NCBI GenBank assembly: GCA_021776825.1
Contig: JAJFFG010000040.1
Location: 1-61,188, forward strand
Source of the DNA: Planctomycetota bacterium
GTDB lineage: Bacteria; Planctomycetota; JAJSAM01; JAJVHW01
Length of the DNA: 61,188 bases
Direction of reading: 5' to 3'
The translations under genes and the position numbers were made by a program. Position 1 is the first letter of the stretch, and each line of letters starts with the position of its first letter. The notes under the pieces were generated by a model that was given only the letters and a program-made list of their open reading frames with translations, searched no databases and was not told where the DNA came from. Below are positions 7,301-14,921 of the stretch, one piece after another.

Positions 7301-7786
7301 CGCGCCATCGGCGCCGCAGAAGGGTGCCAGCAACTCGTCGAGCGAGGGGCCGGGCTCTTCCGTCGTCGCGGCGAGAACGGCGCGAGCGACGGCGGCCATC
7401 GGGTCCTCGGTCTTCTTCGATCCGCCACGACGCGCGTCGCGGAACGGGCGGATCAGATCCTCGAGCAGCGCGAGATCTCGCGTCTGTTCGACGCGCTGAC
7501 GCAGTTCGTCGGAGAGCACCTCGCCCTGCTCCAGCGCCCGGAGCGTCGCCCCGCGCCGCTTGAGGATCTCGCGCTCCTCGCGCCATGCGTTGCGCAGGCG
7601 GCGGAACGACGGCCCGTCGAGACCGCCGAGTGCACCGCGTCGATAGCGCCAGAGGAACGCCGGCGGCTCGCCGGCGTCCAGCAGGGCCACGATGCCGGGC
7701 AGAACCTCCGCCTGTGCGGGAAGACGCTTGGCCAGGGCAGCGAGAAGGGCCTCGTCGGAATCGTGCAACGGAGAAGGTCTCGTCAA
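4373..7786 (-). CDS. Tex-like S1 RNA-binding protein with long C-terminal extension
   Basis: The first 720 residues follow Tex (YhgF): helical N-terminal part, YqgF-like nuclease fold (about 330-450, NEVSAVLYADSD), helix-hairpin-helix (LGVDLNAAHVRLLALVPGL), WQRAGGFLRV segment, and an S1 domain at about 645-715 (GAFVDVGLRQQGLVHVSQL). Tex proteins bind nucleic acid and affect transcription. Unusually, about 420 residues follow: a Gly/Arg-rich part (730-795), a Lys/Arg-rich patch, an Ala/Pro linker, a helical region (915-1000), and a terminal domain (1055-1137; GNSFRSLNALATRVTGG) resembling RAMA/DUF2924 domains. No in-frame ATG fits; the TTG at 7786 is chosen, with TTG 7768, GTG 7939 and ATG 7963 as alternatives. 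Confidence 0.8.
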   Translation of the reverse strand: MTRPSPLHDSDEALLAALAKRLPAQAEVLPGIVALLDAGEPPAFLWRYRRGALGGLDGPSFRRLRNAWREEREILKRRGATLRALEQGEVLSDELRQRVEQTRDLALLEDLIRPFRDARRGGSKKTEDPMAAVARAVLAATTEEPGPSLDELLAPFCGADGAAPTADDQRARLVKLLADLIGHDATRRQTVRGSLRRGGALVTEAIAGKTPKPAIAKAVGLREPVTQVKPRALLLVRRGQKAGALSARVEISDEERAALLDGALAVAPESPHADLVRAATEDALTRVLLPAGSNELINERRRVADRALLPGFAESLRSRLMSAPVGAVPIVAAVPGSTGTVRLLAVDAQGRPGATVAVHPLPPRGEKEQAAAAFRDLVAESGVRFVAAAASKRASAVRDWVAEMIAANAELGCVLVPVNEVSAVLYADSDAGKADAAELPSSARAALSLARTVQDPFIELTRSDLTRVPLGPHQRDIDQGELRRVLEETAGECAATLGVDLNAAHVRLLALVPGLDDQSAAAIHAHRSAQGPFRERADLRALEAISEEAWQRAGGFLRVPGGEEPWDATGVHPTGLPIARAIAESLSVSVSELPAARERLRELDPEPFATEVHTIEDVRSVIAAFAAVGRDPRGPFVPPVRNAGLRRFRDVEEGMELDGVVASLSKFGAFVDVGLRQQGLVHVSQLSHAFVEDPAQVVSVGDRVRVKVVGVDIAKRRLALSVKALLPMPEPAPRRDEGGGDDGARGRGGPPRGRGRGGSGPPGPGGPGGPSGPGGRRSSGRPGERGRGGRGREGQRPPRRSAAPAIRDIPRENDPFHRQLAALREQLGLQGAAEAKAKSKSKRSKKSRKPKAETAAAAAVVEAATPVASEPVVEAAPAAAATATTAPAAPAASPVSPATEAPVEAPVEAPVEAPVLSPIEKMELAKVEAKASLAEVMTEISALSGAGDFAGAQKAMTDAAALNGSIVALTRQIADTGFADRIEGALRGMFAKIDKDEIPSGDLRLTIVINAGEFVGVRPVVQVAAGAKAPKVKGAKAALRSKTRDQRLPPLGVTITSVGGTGRGGVEFSFLADGSVTATGPCADGTMLSGNSFRSLNALATRVTGGAVNGYVWGQLGLDPNRPWSGTQVDRKGNPIT

Positions 7787-7953
7787 GGGGGGAACGGAGC
7801 GCGCGCGATCGGACGCGCCGCGGCACCAAGCATCATATGCAATGGCGCTCGGGGAGCGAATGTTGGAGAGGACGGAGCGCCGGGAGGTCCCGCGACGGCG
7901 GCATCTGATACAAGCGGCACGATGACGCGAGATCACGGGGGCGCCCCCCTCCG

Positions 7954-10002
7954 ATGAAGGCAACGCGCTCCACGCGCGAGCACGTGCTAACGCTGCTCAG
8001 GGCGGCGGTCATCGGTCTGTGCGGCGGTCTCGCCTCGCTCGCCTTCCGGGGCGCGACCAACTCGATCCAGGAGCTGATCGGGCTCACGGACAACATCCTC
8101 GAGGGGGCGCGCACTCTGGAGTGGTGGCAGCTCCTGCTCGTGCCGACCTGCGGCGCGCTGGCCGCCGCGCTCGTCCACCGCTTCCTGGTGAAGGGCTCCG
8201 GGGGCACCGGGCTCTCCGATGTGATGGAGGCCGTTTCGCTCAAGAGCGGACCGATCTCACTCCGGTCGGCGCTCTCCCGCGCCGCGTCGTCGCTCGGCAT
8301 CATCGCCACCGGCGGGTCCGTCGGCCGCGAGGGTCCGATCATCACGATCTCCTCCGCGATGTCGTCGTGGCTCACCGGCGCGCTGCGGGCGCCGGCGCGG
8401 GACCGCGGACTCCTGCTCGGCTGCGGTGTGGCTGCGGGGTTTGCCTCGGCCTACAACGCGCCGATCGCGGGAGCGTTGTTCGCGATGGAGGTCGTCCTCG
8501 CGAACTTTGCGATCGATCTGCTGGCGCCCGTCGTCGTGGCGTCGGTCACCTCCACGCTCTTCACGTGGTACGCCAAGGGCGGCGACGCGCCGATCTACGA
8601 GATCCCGCAGTTCCACTTCAAGACGCTGATGGAGCTCGTCCCGTATCTCGCGCTCGGCGTGGCGTGCGGTGCCGTTGCCGTCGGGTTCCAGCGCCTCCTG
8701 ACCCTCACGGACCGCGGCTTCACGGCCATGCCCGGGCCGCGCTGGGTGAAGACGGCCTTCGGCGGGGTGCTCATCGGCGCGATCGCAATCTGGTTCCCGG
8801 AGGTCTGGGGCAACGGCTACGAGTCGGTGAGCGAGCTGATGAACCCGTCGCAGGAGAACGTCTACGGACGCCTGCCCTGGAGCGAGCTCGCACTGCTGTT
8901 GATCACGCTGGGGGTCGTCAAGGCCGTCGGTACCGCAATCACGGTCGGGTCCGGCGGCGCGGGCGGAGTGTTCACCCCCACGTTGTTCATCGGCGCCGGC
9001 GTCGGTGGCTCTCTCGGCGTCCTGGTGCATCACTTCGCGCCGCACGCTGCGGGCGACTACGGCGGCTACGCACTCGTCGGCATGGGGTGCATGGTCGCGG
9101 GCACGACGCGCGCTCCCATCATGGCCATCCTGGTGATCTACGAGCTGACGCGGAACTACGACATCGTGCTCCCGCTCATGCTCGGCTGCATCGTGGCGTC
9201 GCTCGTCGCCGAGGCGCTTTATCCCGAGAGCATCTATACGGAGAAGCTGCGCGCGCGCGGCGTGCACCAGCCAGTCGGGCTCGAGGAGACCGTGCTGGTC
9301 ACGACGGGGGTCGGGGACGTGATGCGCTCCGAACCGCTGACCTGGGTCGAGCGCGGTATGACGTACGGAGAGATCATCCCGCTGGCGACGGCGTCGCGCG
9401 CGTCCGTCGTCTACGTGTGCGACGAAGACCGTCGCCTGACGGGTGTGATCCGCGTCCATGACCTCATCGAACTGGCGTCACTGGGCGACCTCGGTCCGGG
9501 CATCCTCGCGACGGATCTGGCCGGGAAGGTCGAGTCGGTAAGCGCCGAGCAGCGGCTGGCCGAGGTGTTCGACATCTACGAGCGCTCCGACCTCGACGAG
9601 TTGCCGGTGGTTGACGAGACCGGCCGTCTCACCGGCGTGGTCACGCGCAGGGACGTGATGGCGGCGCTGCACCTCGAGGTGCTGAAGCGCCAGAACCTGC
9701 GCGCGAAGTTCGTACACCGCGAGGACCAGCAGCAGGCCACCGACTACGTCGAACTGCCGAAGGGCGTGGAACTCGCGAGAGTGCCCGTCCGCCCCGAGCA
9801 CATCGGCCGAACGCTCGGTGACTGCCAAGTCCGCGTAGAGCATCACGTGACGATCGTCAGCGTGGTGCGCCGCGACGAGAACGGCGGCGAGATGCGCATT
9901 CTGCCGGACGGGCAGTTCGTGATGCGGGCGGGCGACGAGCTCATCGTCCTGGGCGACCTCGACGACCTGGCGGAGTGGCGCGCGGCGGTGGAACGCGGAT
10001 GA
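7954..10002 (+). CDS. ClC-family chloride channel/transporter with CBS pair and TrkA_C domain
   Basis: This 682-residue membrane protein has the ClC signatures GSGGTGLSDV (about 81-90), GSVGREGPI (121-129, with the gating Glu at 126, so probably an H+/Cl- exchanger) and GSGGAGGVFTPTLFIG (about 331). Two CBS domains follow (about 440-575, including DLDELPVVDETGRLTGV), then a TrkA_C-like end (VRPEHIGRTL ... LPDGQFVMRAGDELIVLG), a ligand-sensing module usual in K+ transport proteins. The ATG at 7954 is the first in-frame start. The stop overlaps the mobB-like start by four bases. Confidence 0.9.
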   Translation: MKATRSTREHVLTLLRAAVIGLCGGLASLAFRGATNSIQELIGLTDNILEGARTLEWWQLLLVPTCGALAAALVHRFLVKGSGGTGLSDVMEAVSLKSGPISLRSALSRAASSLGIIATGGSVGREGPIITISSAMSSWLTGALRAPARDRGLLLGCGVAAGFASAYNAPIAGALFAMEVVLANFAIDLLAPVVVASVTSTLFTWYAKGGDAPIYEIPQFHFKTLMELVPYLALGVACGAVAVGFQRLLTLTDRGFTAMPGPRWVKTAFGGVLIGAIAIWFPEVWGNGYESVSELMNPSQENVYGRLPWSELALLLITLGVVKAVGTAITVGSGGAGGVFTPTLFIGAGVGGSLGVLVHHFAPHAAGDYGGYALVGMGCMVAGTTRAPIMAILVIYELTRNYDIVLPLMLGCIVASLVAEALYPESIYTEKLRARGVHQPVGLEETVLVTTGVGDVMRSEPLTWVERGMTYGEIIPLATASRASVVYVCDEDRRLTGVIRVHDLIELASLGDLGPGILATDLAGKVESVSAEQRLAEVFDIYERSDLDELPVVDETGRLTGVVTRRDVMAALHLEVLKRQNLRAKFVHREDQQQATDYVELPKGVELARVPVRPEHIGRTLGDCQVRVEHHVTIVSVVRRDENGGEMRILPDGQFVMRAGDELIVLGDLDDLAEWRAAVERG

Positions 10003-10499
10003 GCGTCCCGCTGCTGCTGGTGACGGCGTCGTGTAGCGACAGCGGCAAGACGACGCTGATCGAGCGCCTGATCCCGGCGCTGGCCGCGCTGGGTGTCCGC
10101 GTTGCGGCGATCAAGCGCAGTCACCACCTCGTGGACCCGGACACCCCGGGCAAGGACAGTCGCCGCTTCCGGGATGCCGGTGCTGTGACGACGGTGCTCG
10201 CGACGCCCGGCCTCGTGACGGCGTTCCACCCGACGGAGCGCGCCGGACCGGACGACCTCGCACGCATCGCCACCGCCGGCGCTGCGGCCGACCTGGTGCT
10301 GATCGAGGGCTTCCGGGACGAGACCAACCTCCCGCGCGTCGAGGTCGTCGCTCCGGGGGCAGCGCCGCTCGGCGTCGGGTCTCCGCTCGTCGCCGTCGCG
10401 GGGGCGGAGGTGGCGGGTGTCCCGTCGTTCGCTCGGGACGACGTCGCCGGGCTCGCGGCCTGCGTCGCCGCGTGGCTCGTCGACGACGACCGGACTTAG
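9999..10499 (+). CDS. mobB: MobB-like molybdopterin-guanine dinucleotide biosynthesis adaptor
   Basis: A 166-residue P-loop protein of the MobB family, which binds GTP and assists MobA in making the guanine-dinucleotide form of molybdenum cofactor. Seen: SCSDSGKTTLIERLIPAL (P-loop, with the usual first Gly replaced by Ser), VAAIKRSHH, GKDSRRFRDAGA, and DLVLIEGFRDE, all in family order. The ATG at 9999 overlaps the transporter stop (ATGA). No other cofactor gene is nearby. Confidence 0.85.
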   Translation: MSVPLLLVTASCSDSGKTTLIERLIPALAALGVRVAAIKRSHHLVDPDTPGKDSRRFRDAGAVTTVLATPGLVTAFHPTERAGPDDLARIATAGAAADLVLIEGFRDETNLPRVEVVAPGAAPLGVGSPLVAVAGAEVAGVPSFARDDVAGLAACVAAWLVDDDRT

Positions 10500-10508
10500 A
10501 CTAAGCCG

Positions 10509-12056
10509 GTGAAGCGCTTCGTCGCGGGACTGGGATTGGGATTGGCGCTGGGGGCCGGGGGTGCCATCGCCGTCGGCGTCATCGCGACACCGGAGAGCGA
10601 GCGGCGGGTCGCCAACGACGATCCGGAACCCGTGACGACGCCATCCCCGACGCGAAGCGAGACGCCACCACCGACGAGCGTCGCCCCCCCGGCCGCCGTC
10701 GCACCACCCAAGGTCCGCGTCCGGCAGCCCGTGCGACCGCCGCGCGAGCCTGGGACGGGCCCCGCAGGGAAGAAGCCGGCGAAGAACGCCGACAACGGCG
10801 ACGAAGACCTCGATCCGTTCGCGCGCTGGGGAGCCGACGACTTCCTCCAGGAGTTGATTCGCCTGGGCTCCGATGCCGGGACCTACGAGCCGGACGACGT
10901 GGCGAACACGCTCCGCGAGCGGTTCCCCGACGTCCAGGTGCCGTTCGAGACGGTGCTGGCGCTCCTCCGCCCGCTGGATGGGGGTTGGGGCGAGAAGACC
11001 TACGGAGCGACGCAGTCGATCCAGACGTGGGACGCGAAACTCGCGCGACGCGCGCTCGACCTCGCCGTGGACGAGACGGGAGAAGAGGGCGCGCTCCTAC
11101 GCCGCATCGTCTCCCGGCTCGCCGAGCGCGTGGCTCAGACGGGCGGTGGCGACGGCCCCCTGTACGCGAAGCTCGCCGGGTCGGCGGACGAGACGCTCCG
11201 GATGGCGGCCGTCGACATCGGGGCAGAGCTCGACCCGCAGCCCACGACGGACCTGATCCGGCTCGCGACGACGGACGACGACGAGTCGGTCCGGGCGTAC
11301 GCGCTCGAGACTGTCGTCGCCGCCGCGATCCACGAAGAGGAGCCGGCAGCGATCGCACGGATCACTCCACTCGTGATCCTCGCCGCGCGGGAGGGCTCGC
11401 CGCACCTGCGCCACAGCGCGATCGAGCTCCTGCCGGAGCTAGGACCGGAGGCAGCGGGCGTTGCGCTCTTGATCCTCCAGGAGGATGGGCTCGAGGAGAG
11501 CCTCTACTACTCGCTCATCGAGACCGTGAACCGAGCCGGTCGCATGGCCGAGTTTCTCACGAGTGAGCCGCCACGGGAGCAGGTGGTCCAGGCCGCGTGG
11601 ATCGTCGCCGAGACCGAGCTCGACGACGACGCCCTCGAGCGGCTTCGCCCGCACATCGGAACGCTGCTCGAGGCCCTGGGTCCAGACGAAGCCGAGAGCC
11701 TGATCTGGGCACTCGCCGTGCCTGGCAACGTCGAGCTACTCGAGGACATCGCGCGCGGTGCCGAATACTCGACCGAGGCGCGCGCGACGGCGCTGTGGGC
11801 GGTCCATGAGAGCGAGGCCAACGACGCCGGCGAGCGCTCGCTGGCGCTGGCCGCGGAGATCCTGCGCGATCCGCGCCGGTACCCCGCATCGTTGCGCCGA
11901 CGCGTCGTCACGACGTACAGCGAGTTCCTCGAGGCGGACTGGGACGGCGAAGAGATCCCGGCCGGCGTTTCCGTACTGCAGGCGGTGGTGCGCAGCGATC
12001 CGAGCTACTGGGTCCGGGCGGCAGCGGCCGAGGTACTCGAGTACTGGGAGGAGTGA
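10509..12056 (+). CDS. Membrane-anchored HEAT-repeat-like protein
   Basis: The 515-residue product has an N-terminal hydrophobic segment (residues 5-26, glycine-rich) and a Pro/Thr-rich linker (about 38-85), then about 400 residues of paired helices typical of HEAT/armadillo-like repeats (ADETLRMAAVDIGAEL, DDESVRAYALETVVAAA, GSPHLRHSAIELLPEL). It is likely an anchored periplasmic scaffold; no partner is known. The start is GTG at 10509, nine bases after the mobB stop. Confidence 0.7.
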   Translation: MKRFVAGLGLGLALGAGGAIAVGVIATPESERRVANDDPEPVTTPSPTRSETPPPTSVAPPAAVAPPKVRVRQPVRPPREPGTGPAGKKPAKNADNGDEDLDPFARWGADDFLQELIRLGSDAGTYEPDDVANTLRERFPDVQVPFETVLALLRPLDGGWGEKTYGATQSIQTWDAKLARRALDLAVDETGEEGALLRRIVSRLAERVAQTGGGDGPLYAKLAGSADETLRMAAVDIGAELDPQPTTDLIRLATTDDDESVRAYALETVVAAAIHEEEPAAIARITPLVILAAREGSPHLRHSAIELLPELGPEAAGVALLILQEDGLEESLYYSLIETVNRAGRMAEFLTSEPPREQVVQAAWIVAETELDDDALERLRPHIGTLLEALGPDEAESLIWALAVPGNVELLEDIARGAEYSTEARATALWAVHESEANDAGERSLALAAEILRDPRRYPASLRRRVVTTYSEFLEADWDGEEIPAGVSVLQAVVRSDPSYWVRAAAAEVLEYWEE

Positions 12057-12085
12057 ACCGGCTCCGCGGGATCCGCGGTACGCGC

Positions 12086-12958
12086 CTACGGCTCGCGGAG
12101 CTTCTTCAGCCGCCCCGCCAGCGTGCCGGCGGTGATCTTCGCGCCGAGGTCGAGCGGCTCCTCGGCACCCGGCGGGAACGCGACCAATCCCGGGACCTCG
12201 GTCAATCCCAGTTCCTTCGCGATGTCGGCGTGCGCGCCGTCGGCGACGTCCAGTCGCAGGAGCGTCCAGCCCTCGGCCGCTCCGACGACAGCCTTCGAGT
12301 CGAACGTCGTCTTCTCGAGGCGCCGCGTCGATTTCGCCTGAACGCGCTCGCGCTTGCCGTCGGCGATGCGGGAGGAGCGCCCGATGAAGAGCAGGACCGG
12401 CGTCTTCGCTTCGCGCGCGGCGTCGAGTTCGTCGAAGAAGACGGCCCGATCCTCGCCCTCGCCCTCAACCGAGATCGCGGCTCGCAGGAAGGGGACGCGG
12501 GAGCGGGGGAACTCGCGTTCGACGGCGTCAGCCCGTTCGGCGAGCCAACGAGCGAACGACGTCGGCGTGTACGGGTCGGGAGCGCGCTGCCGCACCGTTC
12601 CGTCAGATGACGCGACGAACGCCAGGACGGAGGGGTCCTCGTTCTCGTTGCCATTCTCCATGGTCCAGCGAATGACCTTGCCGCCGAGGCCGTCGTAGAA
12701 CCACTTCACGGACTCGAAGCGCTCGGAGTTGGCGATCACGTCGGGATCGACCGGGACGCGGTCCTCCCAGGTGTCGCAGGACGCACAGACGCCCTTCTTC
12801 CACGTGGTGATCACCAGGATCGGCTTGCCCGAACGCTTGGCTGCGGTGACGCCCTTTTCGAGCGTCCGGTGCCACTGCGGACCGTCACCGGCAAGTGCAA
12901 CAGTGGCCGTGACGGCGATCACCGCCAGCAGCGCTCCGTGTCCGGCCCCTCTTCGCAT
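12086..12958 (-). CDS. Secreted thioredoxin-fold protein with a CxxC motif
   Basis: A 290-residue protein with a signal peptide (MRRGAGHGALLAVIAVTATV). Residues 30-70 resemble a thioredoxin-like start (AAKRSGKPILVITTWKKGVC) with CASC in the redox position. A second thioredoxin-like unit appears near the end (KTPVLLFIGRSS, then GLTEVPGLVAFP with a cis-Pro-type VPG). It probably works in envelope thiol chemistry or as a redox-inert relative. Convergent with the HEAT-like gene. Confidence 0.65.
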   Translation of the reverse strand: MRRGAGHGALLAVIAVTATVALAGDGPQWHRTLEKGVTAAKRSGKPILVITTWKKGVCASCDTWEDRVPVDPDVIANSERFESVKWFYDGLGGKVIRWTMENGNENEDPSVLAFVASSDGTVRQRAPDPYTPTSFARWLAERADAVEREFPRSRVPFLRAAISVEGEGEDRAVFFDELDAAREAKTPVLLFIGRSSRIADGKRERVQAKSTRRLEKTTFDSKAVVGAAEGWTLLRLDVADGAHADIAKELGLTEVPGLVAFPPGAEEPLDLGAKITAGTLAGRLKKLREP

Positions 12959-13103
12959 GTCGCTCTCGGTCTCCGGGTCCGATCGTAGCCGTCCCCCGCC
13001 GCAGTCCGCGTAGAACGGTCAACGCGCGGCCACAATGCGTGCGCGTCCCTCGTCATCCGACGCCGTCGATCTCGCCCAGGTTCCCCGTCACCGAGACCCC
13101 GCC

Positions 13104-13616
13104 ATGCGCGCTTCCTCACTCCTCTCCCTCGTCGCGATGCTGTTCCTCGCGGCGGCCTGTCAGTCGCCACCGATCTCGTGCGGGCGGCCCGCGGCTGGGG
13201 GCGGCCCCGCCGTCATCCACTATCAGGACGAGCGGCTGTGCGAGCTCGTGCGCCACCGCGTCCTACGCTGGATGCGGACGGGATCGCGCTTCACGATCGC
13301 CGAGTCGGAGCAGCTCTGGGAGGCCTCCGACCGCTGGAAGTACGAGGACACGATCGACGAGCTCGTCCAGCGCGTGAGGAAGGACGGCGACGACGCCCTC
13401 GCGGGCGCGGTCCGCCGCGCCGCCGACGATGTGCTCGCCGAGAGCCGGCCCGCCGATCCCGATTGCCCCGAGGTCCAGAAGTGCCTGGTACTCGGCGCCG
13501 TGAAGGGCGGGCGCATGGCGTTGGCGCAGCGCGGATATCACCTCCGGTCCAGGCGCACGGGAGAGCCGCTGCCGCCGCGGAAGTTGGATAGCGGGAACGA
13601 ACTCGACCTGGACTAG
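13104..13616 (+). CDS. Hypothetical lipoprotein, 170 aa
   Basis: The start at 13104 gives a lipoprotein signal (MRASSLLSLVAMLFLAAAC) with lipobox LAAAC. The mature part is helical and basic, with two Cys pairs (CGRP/CELV and CPEVQKC). No family recognised. An upstream in-frame GTG/ATG would add a non-signal extension and was not chosen. Confidence 0.65.
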   Translation: MRASSLLSLVAMLFLAAACQSPPISCGRPAAGGGPAVIHYQDERLCELVRHRVLRWMRTGSRFTIAESEQLWEASDRWKYEDTIDELVQRVRKDGDDALAGAVRRAADDVLAESRPADPDCPEVQKCLVLGAVKGGRMALAQRGYHLRSRRTGEPLPPRKLDSGNELDLD

Positions 13617-13776
13617 GGAGTCCGGTTGCGGGGCGCCGGGGTCACGTCGCTTGCTGGCGATGGGTTGGTGACGCGGATCGGGACATGTGGCAATCGCCGC
13701 GCCTCCCATGTCTCTGGTCGGCTCCGCGGCTGCGTCGTCTCCTCCGCTCCAACCGGACCACTGCGTCACTCGCGCC

Positions 13777-13802
13777 GTAGGGGCGGGCCCCCTGGCCCGC
13801 CC
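13777..13802 (+). repeat. REP-like palindrome 1
   Basis: GTAG followed by arms GGGCGGGCC / GGCCCGCCC around a CCCT loop. Confidence 0.75.
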
Positions 13803-13989
13803 GCGCCCGCTGGGGTTGTCCGCGCGAGGCGGGTCCTCTGGCGCTCGGCGAATGGCCCCCGTGATCCGTACGAACATCGGTCGACCGCATCTGGTCTCGG
13901 CGACACGCGCGACCATCGTTCGTGCGCATCACGGTCATCGTCGACGTGCGCCAGCCACCAACGTCGCCCGCGCGATCCGTCGTCGGCGC

Positions 13990-14015
13990 GGGTGGGTCAG
14001 GAGACCCACCCCTAC
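13990..14015 (-). repeat. REP-like palindrome 2 (inverted orientation)
   Basis: Arms GGGTGGGTC / GACCCACCC around AGGA, then CTAC, i.e. the same element read on the other strand. Confidence 0.75.
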
Positions 14016-14042
14016 GACGCCGTCGACCCCGCCGACGACGCC

Positions 14043-14068
14043 GTACGGGCGGATCTCCTGATCCGCCC
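14043..14068 (+). repeat. REP-like palindrome 3
   Basis: GTAC followed by arms GGGCGGATC / GATCCGCCC around TCCT. Confidence 0.75.
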
Positions 14069-14305
14069 CGCCCGCTTTGTCTCGCTCGTGCGACCGGGGG
14101 CCAGCGGCGCTCTGCGAGCGAGGCCGCTGACGCGGGCGGCCGCCGGCGAGGGACGTCGCTGGTGTCGCAGCAGCCCGGGCGTCGGAGTCGCCGTGCGACG
14201 CGATCCACCGGACGCCCCGCCGTCGACCCATGGCCGCCCGCATCACGCGACTCGCCCGCGGCGCGCCGTCCACCCGAGTCGCCCGCGCAACCCGCGACGG
14301 CGCGT

Positions 14306-14330
14306 GCGGATCAGGAGATCCGCCCCTACG
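14306..14330 (-). repeat. REP-like palindrome 4 (inverted orientation)
   Basis: Arms GCGGATC / GATCCGC around AGGA, followed by CCCTACG. The core is the same as palindrome 3 in reverse. Confidence 0.75.
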
Positions 14331-14355
14331 AGCAATAGGGCCGCCTCCGGCGGTC

Positions 14356-14769
14356 CTAGTTCTTCCGAATCGACGTCACATACGCCGCCAGCGCGGCCAG
14401 GTCCTCGGAGTCGCCGTCCTGGGCCTTGCCGCGAGCCTTGTACTGGATCATCTCGTTGATCTTCTGCTGCAGCGTCACGACCCCGCGCTTGCGGCGGCTG
14501 TAGGCGGGATACGACCACGCCACCTGGCTGAGATCGTCCTGCGGCTTGTCCGGGTCCTCGTGGCAGGACTTGCAGGTCTTGCGCCCCAGAGACTTCGAGC
14601 CGAAGAGCTCCTTGCCGCGAGCGACGGCCTTCTCGAGCGCATCGGCCGCGACCTTGGCCTTCTCGTCATCGGTGTCTTGCGCGGTCACGGGGCTCGTGCC
14701 CGCGACTGCAAGCGTGAGCAGGAGGGCGGCGGGTACGAGGCCGGCGAGTGTCCAACGAACGAGGCGCAT
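14356..14769 (-). CDS. Secreted single-haem cytochrome c
   Basis: A 137-residue protein with an N-terminal signal sequence (MRLVRWTLAGLVPAALLLTL) and one haem-binding motif CKSCH near residue 66. A helix (LAALAAYVTSIRKN) ends it, as usual for small class I cytochromes that carry electrons in the periplasm. The distal Met ligand may lie in NEMIQYK. It stands apart from the haem-protein operon downstream but has the same orientation. Confidence 0.8.
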   Translation of the reverse strand: MRLVRWTLAGLVPAALLLTLAVAGTSPVTAQDTDDEKAKVAADALEKAVARGKELFGSKSLGRKTCKSCHEDPDKPQDDLSQVAWSYPAYSRRKRGVVTLQQKINEMIQYKARGKAQDGDSEDLAALAAYVTSIRKN

Positions 14770-14921
14770 CTGTCTCCTCCGGATGTCAGTTCGGGCGCCC
14801 TAGCTCAGGAGTCGAGCCCATGCGTCACGCGTAGAGCAACGGGGCGCCGAGGCGACAGAGTACAGCGCAAACCTCAGGCCGGAAGCGCAGGCCAGCCTCG
14901 GCACACACCGGGATACGCGCG

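Larger units (their letters stand above)
13617..14355. other. 740-bp intergenic region carrying four REP-like palindromes
   Basis: No convincing coding sequence is present; open frames here are compositional. The region is GC-rich and holds four related palindromes in both orientations (listed separately). Confidence 0.7.

Noticed and set aside
4649..7957. Very long open frame on the plus strand opposite the Tex-like gene
   Set aside because: It is the antisense shadow of a clear Tex homologue; its translation is Arg/His-rich with no domain.
8257..9459. Antisense open frame inside the ClC gene
   Set aside because: Shadow of a conserved membrane protein; His/Arg/Asp-rich with no hydrophobic core.
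13617..14355. Open frames in the REP-containing region
   Set aside because: Translations are Arg/Pro/Ala-rich, run equally in all frames and contain the palindromes.
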